DNA of 64,000 bases from Typha latifolia (Eukaryota > Streptophyta > Magnoliopsida > Poales > Typhaceae), in NCBI GenBank assembly GCA_019914945.1, contig CM034111.1:6882001-6946000 (forward strand), written 5' to 3'. The notes beneath the pieces are model-generated. The model was not told where the DNA came from. It did no database searches and worked only from the letters and a program-made list of their open reading frames with translations. A program made the position numbers and the translations under genes. Position 1 is the first letter of the stretch. Every line of letters starts with the position of its first letter. Positions 25,601 to 37,600 of the stretch are shown here, one piece after another.

Positions 25601-28600
25601 AATAGAACAAGTATGTAGGGCTGATCTAAGGGTGTGGATGGAGGTGGGGAAGGCCAGTGAATGAGGTGGAGAATGGCCAAGGGTTTGGATGAAAGTGAAT
25701 AGATGGATTAGGGCGTAAGGAAGGTGGCTAGGTTGCAAGAGAAGGATACAAAGGAAGGTGAGTCACACCTTAGGGTCAAGGGGGACACGGCCGGTCGAGG
25801 AGGTGGTCAACAATGGTGGGTCCTAGGAAGATCTAGGTCAACCAAGCTTTGAGGAAGGAGAAGAGAAGAAGAATAAGAGTCCAAGTTCTTTGATAAATCA
25901 ATAATGAAAAGAAGCTGTCGAGGCTAGCCAATCATCCAAAAACCCTAGAAAAGTCTTATTACAACTCAACTTTTCCGTCGCGCGTTCGAACGCACCCTGA
26001 TCACATTCGAATGCCTCAAATCAGGTCTATGGATTTGCTAATGTGAGTCAGGCATTCGAACGCCAACCATTTGCATCGATTGTGTTCTAATGCCCCAAAA
26101 CAAGTCTCTGAATTAACAAGACTTTAAGGTCTAAAAATGAAATACAATGCATAATTAAGCAAAAGCTAAAAATTAAGATAAATAGGGACTCCAATGAACC
26201 GTCACAATTTACTTTAGGGCATGTCAAAATTCCACATCTACTAATTCTCATCACATGAGCCTTCACTCTATAGCAAGATCCTTCATATGTTTGCTGACAA
26301 TAATTGCCCTGAAACCTTGTAGTTCCTCCTCCCCATCTTACATATTTCAAAGTGAGGCGCTATCATCTGCCGCCGCACTCTGCTAGTACTAGAACTCATA
26401 CTTTCAGTAGCCATTTTTGTCTACGTTTTAACACTATACTAATCTAATTGTTAGTATTCAGTTTCTCTTCTCTGAAATAAAACAGAGAATTCTACTAATC
26501 ATTCCACATTCCACAACAATTTAACATTTAAGAAGATGAAACCACATCATTCAAAGTAAATATAAGTAGCTGAACTAGGAATCTAAAGCAACAGATTGGA
26601 AACAATTCTGGAAAATGAGTCTATGTGAAGAAATTGTGAGTGCGAGAGGATTAATTAAACTGTAATACTTAAGTAACCATATCAGAATTAAGTAACCTTA
26701 CTTAATCATCTGATACTTAAGTAACCATATCAGAATTAATTAAACTGCAAATAAAGTAGAGAAGAAAAATCCATCGAAGAAAATATGCACAATTTTAAAT
26801 GAAAAAAATTAAGAGAACAAGGGAGAAAAAACTGAGAGAAAAAAAAAAGAAAAAGAAAAGAACAAAAACTGAGGACTAAATGGAAAATTGAATTTGAAAA
26901 GGGGAAGTGGAAGAAATCAGATGAAGAAAATTCAAAGAAGAAACTAAGAAGAAATTGAAGAAAAACTGAGAAGAAATTGAGGAAAAAAACAAGAGTCAAT
27001 TAGAAGGGAGAAGAAAATACCATTGTGAGAGAGTGAGACAGGAAGATCGTCGCAGTTGAATGTCGAGGGAATGCTGTCGGCGGCGGCTGGTTTGTCGAGA
27101 GAGAGAGTGGGACAGCTAGGGCATGAAATGTTTGAGTGGGGGAGAAAGAACGGGTGGGAGGTGGGGGTGGGTAAGTTAATAAGCTTAACAGGTTTATAAA
27201 ATTAAAGCCGCTCGATTACCCAAATAAACTCAAAATGTATCCAAAACGTATCCCTAACGTATTCATCTGTAGCCGATAATAAAACTTAATTATTTTAATT
27301 TAGGATACTCTGAAAATGTATATGATACGGATACTTACCCCAATTTGGGGTATTTGTGCTTCCCAGATAGTATGTTCTGTCAATTGCTTACAGAGTAAGT
27401 CTTTATATGCTCATCATTTAGTACTAAAAATCCTGTGAAATTATGCAGAACATTTTGCCAACTAACATTGCATGATTTAGTAATGATGTCTACTATATTT
27501 TGATTTTATTATTTTGTAACTTTAGCGTGAATATTGTGCATTTGTATTTTTCAAGTTGATTTTTTTAGTTTCACTGATTTCTGTAATTATCTTCAGCTGT
27601 AAATAGTGGTTTTGCTAATGGATACAAATAACGACTTTCATACACAATGGGACTTGAATGTACCAGTAGACTTATTTAGTCAGTAAAGTGTGATCTTTAT
27701 GAGGTTTAATCTTCCTTTTAGGTAACACTCTTCCACTTTGAGGATGAACCTCGTCCTTGTATTGCTGAAGTTATATCTATTCTTAGAGACAAGGCAAAGC
27801 TACATATTATGATGCTAACTGGTGATCATGAGTCAAGTGCTTGGAGAGTCGCTAAAGCTGTTGGTATCAACGAAGTGCATTGCTCCTTGAAGCCTGAAGA
27901 TAAGCTCAATCAAGTCAAAACTGCTTCAAGAGATACAGGTAGTGTAGAGAGAAGTATTGCATACCATTTTATTTGATTTTCAACTATAACCATGGAATAT
28001 CATGCTATTTTACAAGTACTTGATTTCAGACCTGAGATACTTTCACCCTTTTAGGACCTTCTGAAGTCACTAGGAAAGAATCAACAATCAGGAATGACCT
28101 GGAAATGATCCGCATATTGTAGTCACTGCTTAATTGGAGAACGAACATCTAGTTGAAAAGCTGACCTGTAGTTCTTTTATCTTATTCCATTAACTGTCCC
28201 TTTTCCTTAGTTGAATGAAGAAAAAATCATTCAGGCAAAATCAATTAGTTGAGTCATAATGTTCTTTCTGTTGCTCCTGCTGCTGCTTTGGTGGTTGGCA
28301 TCGTAGTTCTGGGTCATGTAGTAGTGGATTCAGGTTGATTAATTTCCATTGTTGAATGAGGCTGAAGATTATAGATTATCCTTGTCTACTTTTGCCGCAG
28401 CTATATATTTACTTTTTTATTTGAAGACTTTGTATTATCGAGTGTCTGTGTTAGATTTCGTTTGGGAGAATATTTGGGCTACTGGTCCACCTTAACTTGC
28501 ATTTAACAAGTGATTCATAGTGGTGCTTCCTTACTTGTGTTGCAGGTAGAGGTTTGATTATGGTAGGTGATGGTATCAATGATGCACCTGCTCTTGCTGC

Positions 28601-31600
28601 TTCAACCGTGGGTATTGTTCTGGCCCAACGTGCTAGTGCAACCGCAATAGCTGTTGCTGATGTTCTTTTGTTACAAGATAATATTTCTGCTGTTCCATTT
28701 TGTATAGCTAAAGCTCGTCAAACTACTACATTGGTATGGTCTTTGTGATCTTCCAATCCTTTGTTCTCTGGCTATCATGCTATCTTTTGACTTTCCAAAT
28801 TTCAATTGTATTTGCAGGTCAAGCAAAGTGTTGCACTTGCCTTATCTTGTATTCTTTTTGCTGCTCTTTCTTCCGTATTAGGATGTGTTCCTCTATGGTT
28901 GACGGTATGCTTTCAACTCTATTATTATCTGTTGGAGATGATTCTTTACGTAAGTCACTTCCTACTGACTATTTAACTAGCTTCCATTTATAGCAATTTA
29001 GTGCATCAGGTATAATGTCTCACTGAATTGGTAAAATCATAGAAAGCAAAAAAAAAAAAAAAAAAAAAAAATCTGCATATATTGTTGAATTAGTCTTGTT
29101 GGATCCTACATCACCATTTTCTCCACAACTAAATCAACAGAAGTGTTTGATATCTCAAATTTTATGGTAATTCCATTGTAGCTTATTATCATGCATCTTC
29201 ATTCGCTTTAATTTGAATAACACATTGATGCAAAACGTGGTGGAGGAAAATGAAGTAGAGAAATAAGAAGGGAAGGAATGGGGTTTCACACCTCCACCCT
29301 AAGAAAAGGTTTCACACCAAAATCCTCTAGAGAACAAATCACATAAACTTTCATTAAGTTCCAAAGGAAATATAACGGGTCTATAAATAGACCTACAATG
29401 GAATTAAGCAAAAAAACATCCTACATAGGAAATAAACAAAAGACACCCTAAATAAATAAAAATCGAACCAAATCCCTATAGGAGGGATCATCAACCGTCG
29501 GCGCCTCCTCGCGCCGGTACACACGCCATCGCGTCCTATCGTTGATGTCCGCATCATTCTCCCCGGGGGGAGAGAAGTCGACTCCGTCGAGTGTGCCGCT
29601 CCGCTGCTCTCATACTGCTCTAAGGTATTAGGGTGATGCACCTCCAAATCGTGACGATCAAGCCACGTGTCATCAGATGTAGGTCGTCCTTTCCAACGTA
29701 CTAGATACTGTTGGGATCCACCTTCTCTAGTTGAAATAATTTTATCATCTAAAATTTTATCAATTTCGTCTGCTGTGTTAGGTGGAATATTGGGAAGTGG
29801 AGGTAAAGAGGGTCTCTCATAAACAGGCTCATAGGTAGGCTCAGTATCTAGTGGGTTATCTGGAGTAAAATCTGGACCTTTATAAGCTACTAGATCCTCA
29901 ATATTAAAAGTAGAACTGATGCCAAAATCACTAGGGAGATCTAGAACATAAGCATTATCATTAATTTTCTTGAGAATTTTAAAAGGTCCGACACTTCGTG
30001 CATGCAACTTTTTGACAGTTCCGGGTGGAAACCGTTCTGGACGTATCCGGACCATCACAAAGTCTCCAACATTAAATTCTTTGAATCTCCTTCTTAGATC
30101 AGCTCGAATTTTATAATTAGTATTATTTTGAGCAATTATGTTACTGATTTCTTTATGCAAGTCATGAATATGTGATGCAAATGCAGATGCATACTCAGAC
30201 AACCTATGATAATGGGACATAGGAATGAGATCTATAGGTTGTCTAGGTTTATAACCATATACTACCTTAGTTGGACTCGACACCTATGGATCTATTAACG
30301 AAATTATTGTATGCAAATTCAGCAAGCTTGGTGGTTTTTGATCCCGCCTCTCTTAGATTCTCGCCGACAAGAGTTCTCGCAGGTTACCTAAGCTCCTATT
30401 GACTACTTCGCTTGCCCGTCGCCTTGTGGGTGGAAAGCGCTTGAATACCGAAGCTTAGTTCCCATCTTATGCCATAGGGTTTTCCAAAAATAACTAGTGA
30501 ATTTTACATCCCTGTCTGATACAATAGTTTTTGGTAGCCCGTGCAACTTAACGATTTCGTCAAAATAGATTTTAGCAACTCGAGAGGCGTCAAAAGTTCG
30601 GGAACAGGGTATAAAGTGGGCCATCTTAGAAAATCGATCCACCACCACAAGAACGGAATCATGCTTTCGGGTAGTCTTTGGAAGTCCAAGCACGAAGTCC
30701 ATACTAACATCTTGCCAAGGGCAATTAGGAACCGGTAAAGGCGTGTACAATCCTGTATTTTGCTTTCGCTGCTTAGCAAGTTGACATGCATGACATCGAC
30801 TAACAAGTCTCATAACATCCCTCTTTAAGCTTGGCCGAAAAAATCGATGTTCCGTAGCTTCGATAGTTTTTGCATGCCCAAATGTCCCGCTAAACCCCCA
30901 ACATGCAATTTCCAAATTAAAAATTCCCTTAACGAGGTGCTAGGAATGCATAACCTTCGGGACTTAAATAGATAGCCATCCTGCAAGATGAAACCATCTA
31001 TTTCTTGAGTCTCTCCATTGCTTAATAAATTGTAAACTTCATGAAAATCCGGACACGATTCATATTCAGTTTTGATTTTATCAAATCCTATTACTTTTGC
31101 GTTCATCCTTGAAAGAAGAATCATGCGACGACTCAGTGCATCAGCCGCTTTGTTGTCTGCTCCGGACTTGTGTCGCAAGGTGTACGTATAGTCTTGGAGA
31201 AATTCGACCCACCTACCGTGTCTAGCATTAAGCTTCTTCTGGGAATTAAGGTAGCGAAGAGCTTGAGGAAGCAAATAATGCCTCCGGTGGCGAAGAGATT
31301 GAACCACAGCATAAAATTCCTTATCGTAAGTGGTATATCGCTGTCTAGTTTCATTCAGCTTTTCACTAAAGTAGGCAATCGGATGGCCCTCTTGGCTTAG
31401 GATTCCCCCTATACCAACTCCAGAAGCGTCACAAGTGACCTCAAAAACTTTAGTAAAATCGGGGAGTCGCATGACAGGGGCTTCCACCATTTTCCTTTTG
31501 ATTTCAGTGAAAGCTTTAGTAGCACTTGCTGACCACTTAAATTCACCTTTCTTGAGGCATTCTGTTATTGGAGCCATAATGGTACTAAACCCTTTGATGA

Positions 31601-34600
31601 ACCGACGATAGAAGGTAGCGAGTCCATGAAAACTTCTCACGTCTCTTATGGTACGGGGTTCAGGCCACTCTTTAATAGCTTTGACCTTATCAGGGTCAGC
31701 AGACACTCCTTCAGATGAGACAATGAAACCCAAGAAAACAACTTTGTTTGTCAGAAACGTACATTTCTTAGGGTTTGCATACAGTTGCTCTCTCCTCAAG
31801 ACAGCGCAGACTTGACGAAGACTCGACTATAGATAAGGATGTCATCAAAGTATACGACTAAAAATTGTCCCATAAAAGGTCGTAATATTTGAGTCATCAC
31901 TCTCATGAAAGTACTCGGAGCATTAGTCAAGCCAAAAGGCATAACTGTCCATTCATATAACCCATCTTTTGTTTTAAACGCAGTCTTCCATTTATCGCCG
32001 GGCGTATACGAATTTGGTGATAGCCACTTTTTAAATCTATCTTTGAAAAGATCGTGGCCCCCGCCATCATGTCCAAAGATGTCATCCAAACGAGGAATGG
32101 GGAAACGGTATTTTACCGTTATTCGATTAATAGCGCGGTATTGTCGACACACATACGCCATGTTCCATCTTTCTTTGGCGTTAACAATGCGGGAACCTGC
32201 AAGGGCTTAGGCTCTCCTTCGAAAACCTTTTCTCAATAACTCGTCAACTTGTCGTTTTAGTTCAGCGTGTTCGGTTGGGTTAAGTCTATAATGAGGCAAG
32301 TTAGGAAGAGATGCACTGGGGACGAAATCGATAGCATGTTGAATATCTCTCATTGGTGGCAATTCATCCGGAGATCCTCCGGAAAGACATCCGAGAATTC
32401 CTCAATCACAAAGAAGGTGGCTTCAAAAGGAATCGATTCACTAGGCTCATTCAGAATTTCTCGAGCCGCAAGAATCGAATAGGAGTTCCTTTACTCATCT
32501 CACGTTCAATGCCTCTCGCACTAATCAAGCTGACTTTATTGTCGGAGTGGATGGGATCGAGACTTCTTTTCTATCTTACCACCTCTAGGCCGTGATGGAA
32601 GAATCTTGATTTTCTTACCCTCATGTTCAAACATGCGAGATATTTGAACGGCCATAAATATGCACATCTTTATCAAATAGCCAAGGCCTTCCAAGGATAA
32701 TTTGACCCACATCCATGGTCAATACATCGCACCAGATTTTATCCTTATAAGTCGTGAATTCAATTGGAACCAAACAAAGCTCTTTTATTTCCGTGGTGGT
32801 TGAATTAATCCACGAAACCTTGTAAGGATTAGGATGGGAAACCGCTCTCGCATTTAGTTTTGAAATAATGGTGGAGGACACGGCATTTATACAGCCGCCA
32901 CTATCCACAATTACTTTACAATTTTTACCTCCAATTTTCGTGAATGTGTGAAAAATGGAGTTGCGCCTCCAATCATCATTGACTTTAGGTTGAGAGAGGG
33001 CACATCTAACAACATGTAACCTTGTGGAGGCTATGTGCCTCAGGCATCCTAGGGTATTTTCTTCCTCTTCATCTTCAAAATCTCCTCTTCACCATCTACA
33101 TGGTGAACATACCCATCAAAGTCTTGCTCGGAGTCTTCTTCGAAGGGTTCCTCAATTAAACTTATTTTATACGGGCTCGCACAATTTGCAGCAACATGTC
33201 CATAGCCTTAACACTTATAGCATTTGACCCGAGGATTAATCTTAGAAAAGTCTTTCTCAATGTTTTTACCTTTGTATTCTACCTTGGATTGAGAAGGGCT
33301 AGGGGTAGATCGATTAAAAGATTGACTAGTAGATTTGGCTTGATGAGGACCTGTGGAGGATTTATGAATTTGAGGTCTTGTTTCATAATTTCTTGGAATG
33401 TGGTTAGGTCTATACTCCTCTAAGTCTTGAACTAAGCTGTAGGCCCTTTCCAAAGTATCAACATTACGAGCAAAAAGTTCACTTCTCAATTCTTCATGTA
33501 GGCCAGCCCTAAATCTGGACAAAATTTGCATAGGGGTTTCTGATTCGATCACGCTACACCGAACAAGCAATTCATCAAAGGCCGCAACGTAATCCTTAGC
33601 GGACTTACTCCCTTGGGTAAGTCGGTTCCATTTGTCTAGAAGCCTAGGGTAATAGGAGGGTGGGAGGTATTTACGTTTTAGTTCATTTTTCATATCAACC
33701 CAAATTTCAATTGGAAGCTCACCCCTAATCTCACGAAGAGTCTCAACGTTGGTCCAAAATTGATTTGCTTTCCCAAATAATTTCATGGCAAAGAACATGA
33801 CTTTACGGATTTCCGACATATCATACCATTTAAAGTAACGGTCCATGTCTTTGATCCAAATCAAGAAGTGTTGCGGATCTAGACGACCATCAAACATCGG
33901 AGCATCAATTTTAATGCTTCGAAGGTACCGTTCATCAGGATCTCGCTCATTCCGTTGAAAATGTTGACGAGGTAAAGGAGTGGGAGATTCACCACGTTCA
34001 AGGTCAGGGCGGTGATTATTTTGAGGAGCGGTGTGCTCACAGGGTCTTTCTACCCTATATAGTCGTTCATCGGTCACCCGTTGATACCCAAGCAAAGTAT
34101 CTTGAGTATCTCTGACTTGTTGAGCTAAGGTACCTAGTTGTCCCATAATGTCGTCGAGCTTCTTACTAAGTTCGGGATCCATACTGCTACTGCTGGACTC
34201 ACTAGAATCACTGAGGAGATAAGCCTTACCTCTATGTGTTGGCATACACTAATATGCAATGAATGAGTTATGTATTGCTTTATATATTTTATTTATATAT
34301 ATATATATATATCCCTTTTTTTTTTAATCTTTTTAATTTTATGCTTGCTAATTTAAATAAAATTAAATAATGTTCTAACCTAATGGAATGCAGACGTCTC
34401 TTATATTTAATCCAAATACAAATGCCTTAATCTAAATGATATGAGATGATATGCTATGCAATCAAGAAAATCTTAAAAATGAATACTTAATTGAATTTAG
34501 ATTTTTTTCAGGAGATTCAAAGACTAATGTCAAGACTTAATGGTTTTTAAACAAAAGTCACATTAATAAATGCCAAACCCTTTAAATTTCTTTCCAAAAA

Positions 34601-37600
34601 TTAACATAATGCTAATATTCTATTTGTCACAGTTCATCTCTTAATATCAGGACTAAAGCATATAAGGTTTCTATGTAGTCTCTCCCTCACTATATGTGGA
34701 CAGCAGGAATTGATAACAGTTTAGAGATGATACTAGAAAAGAATGACCCAAAAATATTTAATACATTGAAAAGAGCACGTACCTGATCATCTGAGGAAAA
34801 AAAAAAGGAATTGAAATTAATTAATTTGTCTTCACCCTTTTCTTCCTCCCCTCACAATGTGTCACTGTTCATGTCCTTCTCCGTCGCACACCGGGGAGGA
34901 GTGGTCGCAATGATGATCGGCGACGTCGGCGGCAAAGTCCGAGACAAGGTGGTCGCCGTTGACTACGGCAGGGAACGAGGCACGGAGATCACGACGTCGG
35001 CGTCGTCGGTGATGGTCAGTAGACGTCAAAGGAATGGCGTCGTCGGGGTGGAGTGACGGCGTCGGGTGGAGTGGCGCGTCGGAGTGGTGTCGTCGGGGCG
35101 GGGCAGAGCCGGGGCGGCGTCGTCGAGTGGAGTGACGGCGTCGTCGGGGCGAGGCAGAGTCAGGGCAGCGTCGGGTGGCGTCGTCGGAGTTGCGCTAAAT
35201 CGGGGTGGCGTTGGGGCAGCGCCGGGGCGGCGTCGTCGGATGGAGCGATGGCGTCGGGTGGCGTCGTCGGGCGGGGCAGAAACCGGGCGGCATCGTCGGG
35301 CGGGCGAACCAGGGCGGCGTCGTCGGGCGAGGCGAGCCGGGCGGCGTCGTCGGGCGAGGCGAAGCCGGGCGGTGTCGTCGGTTGGAGCGACGGCGTCGGT
35401 GGCGTCGTCGGGCGGGGGCGAGGCTCGGGCGGCGTCATCGGGCGCGAGGCGGAGCCGGGCGGCGTTGGGGGCGGCGGCGACGGCGTCGGGTGAGGATTTT
35501 GGTGTGAGGTGAGGGGAAGGTTAGGGATGAAGTTGGGTAACGGGTTGGGAGGAAATGATTAATGGGTTGTGGGTTTAGTCTAATAAAGTTTGGGTTTTGG
35601 GGCTAATGGGTTTTGGGTTTAGGTTTGATGGGTTTAATGGGGTTGGGTTGGTTTTAAGTTAGGGAGGGAATTTGAAAATTGGAAATATTTGAGGGATGAA
35701 AATTAGGATAGATAGGATTTGTTGGGATGTTAGAGAAGAAATAGGAAATTTGGTAGGAGGTTTAGGGGAAGAAGGAATTGGTTGGGATTTAATAAAATTA
35801 AAAGCAAAAAATGAAATTTTCGAAAATTTGACACACTGATTTTTTTCTTTTCACAGCAAAAGAGACGTGTTGTTTCTTTTCTTTTCAATCTAAAAACAAA
35901 TAAAAATAACGATGGAAACTAGATAGTGCAACAACAATCAATTTTTTGAAGGACTTGGAATCTTACACGGTAGCGATTCTTGTTGTTCCTCGTCGACGGT
36001 AATTTCTTTGCTCGTTGTACGCCGGATTTCTTGACGTTCCGGTGAGAATGATGCGGACATCACTGATAGGACGCGATGGCGTGTGTACCAGCGCAGGAGG
36101 CGCCGACAATTGATGATCCCTCCTATAGGGATCTGGTTCTGATTTTTATTTATTTAGGGTGTCTTTTGTTTATTTCCTATGTAGGGTGTTTTTTTGCTTA
36201 ATTCCATTGTAGGTCTATTTATAGACCCGTTATATTTCCTTTGGAACTTAATGAAAGTTTATGTGATTTGTTCTCTAGAGGATTTTGGTGTGAAACCTTT
36301 TCTTAGGGTGGAGGTGTGAAACCCCATTCCTTCCCTTCTTATTTCTCTACTTCATTTTCCTCCACCACGTTTTGCATCACACATTACTTTGATTAGAGCT
36401 TAAGAGCTTTTTATAACCGGGGAAGTTTTGCCTAGTTGCATATGTTCATTGAAATTTTTCATTGTATATTGAAGCTTAATATTGATATATATGACTATCC
36501 TGGAGAAATGATTGTAAAATTAGTAATCATGGTAGACAAGACTTCGCTTTGGTTGTTTGATATAATAATAGTTTACTTTTGCTCTAAAGTTCTCCTTTTA
36601 TAAGATTCATGTAGGTCTACCTTAAAATAGACTTTTCAGTTGTCTCATCTTTACAGATCTTCCTTAACCACCATTTTATCTGTTAATTCTTTATTTGATC
36701 TTTGATCTCGTCTTATTTCTCACTTATATAAATTAATTATTTTATCTGGTCAATGACATCATATATATCAGGACAAGAACAATCAGTTTGTACCTATTGT
36801 TTTTCCTAACATCATATATCTGCAACTCCATTGAGCTTAATACTATTGAGGATCTTCAAGTTTTTAGCTAGATGTAGGGCACTTATATGAATAAATAATC
36901 TCCAAGTTTCATATAGTTACATGTTTTATATCTTCTTAAGAGTTTTTTCATTTGTAGTAGTTGAATAAAATCTTAAAATTTCGTGCGCCATTTTGTTCTA
37001 CATTGAATATTCTGATTTCTGATACTCGTCTGACTTAAAGACACTGAGAAGTTCATCTGGTGGATGATTTTCTTTTCGGACTGTTTCTCACACAAATTAT
37101 TGCATTAAATTGTTCCCTCCCAATCCAATGTCACTTTCAATCGCTACAATGCAATAACCATTCTGGAGGCATGCAATTATGTGATAGAAATGATGTCCTT
37201 CAAGAGGGGTGTTGCTTTATACCACATTATTTTATAAGATTTACCTCTGTGATCATTACCCCAGGCCCAAGTTATTGGTTCTGGGAAGTGGGAAATGGGA
37301 ACTTTGTCAATCCAATGTGTACGCTCTTTATTTCACCTATCAATAGGTGTCTGCAATTACAATATTCTTAATTTTAACATGATTTAACATAGGCTCTTGA
37401 AATATATACTGTGAATCATCTATGATGTATGTCTCCTAAATCCATGTTGAAAGTCATCAATCTCTTCATATTAATTGTTGTCCTAATCTAAACTTCTAGT
37501 AAATCGTTGTTCAGTCCTTAAACTACCATTATCTTCTTTTCCTTTTTTTTGTTAATTAATCCTGTTAGATGACTAGTTGGCCTAAAAACTTTAGCTATTA

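Larger units (their letters stand above)
21646..27721 (+). other. HMA1 intron between exons 6 and 7 (6.1 kb), transposon-filled
   Basis: It contains, in order: unassigned sequence with two short minus-strand frames (21995-22451), an A-related LTR (22744-23095), a D-family LTR with primer site (23391-24335), A-type internal 3' end and a second A-related LTR (about 24560-25510), a minus-strand D-family fragment (about 25590-26065), and purine-rich non-coding DNA (26740-27180). GGATGCGGATAGCCGGATACC near 21817 and a related inverted stretch near 27320-27370 may be ends of one large composite insertion. Confidence 0.65.
29226..36379 (-). mobile_element. Element A: Ty3/gypsy chromovirus with LTRs in inverted orientation, target duplication CACAT
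   Basis: The coding region is minus strand: gag 33208-34245, protease, reverse transcriptase, RNase H, integrase and chromodomain down to about 29560. The left LTR (29226-29556) is minus strand as expected. The right LTR (36049-36379), also 331 bp and nearly identical, is plus strand. The unit is flanked by CACAT at 29221-29225 and 36380-36384. Next to the inner edge of both LTRs stands the same ten-base context (TTCTCCCCGG, TTCTCACCGG), the purine tract that precedes a 3' LTR. No primer-binding site is visible at the right LTR. Coding breaks show it is inactive. Confidence 0.85.

Noticed and set aside
26736..26999. 87-codon minus-strand frame rich in Phe, Leu and Ser.
   Set aside because: It is the complement of a purine-rich non-coding tract in an HMA1 intron.
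31905..32595. Plus-strand frames of 60-100 codons across element A.
   Set aside because: They are antisense to clearly recognised reverse transcriptase and protease coding sequence.
35053..35512. Overlapping long open frames (100-148 codons) in several phases on both strands.
   Set aside because: They come from the GC-rich GGCGTCGTCGG array, which lacks stop codons in most phases. The peptides are low complexity with no domain.
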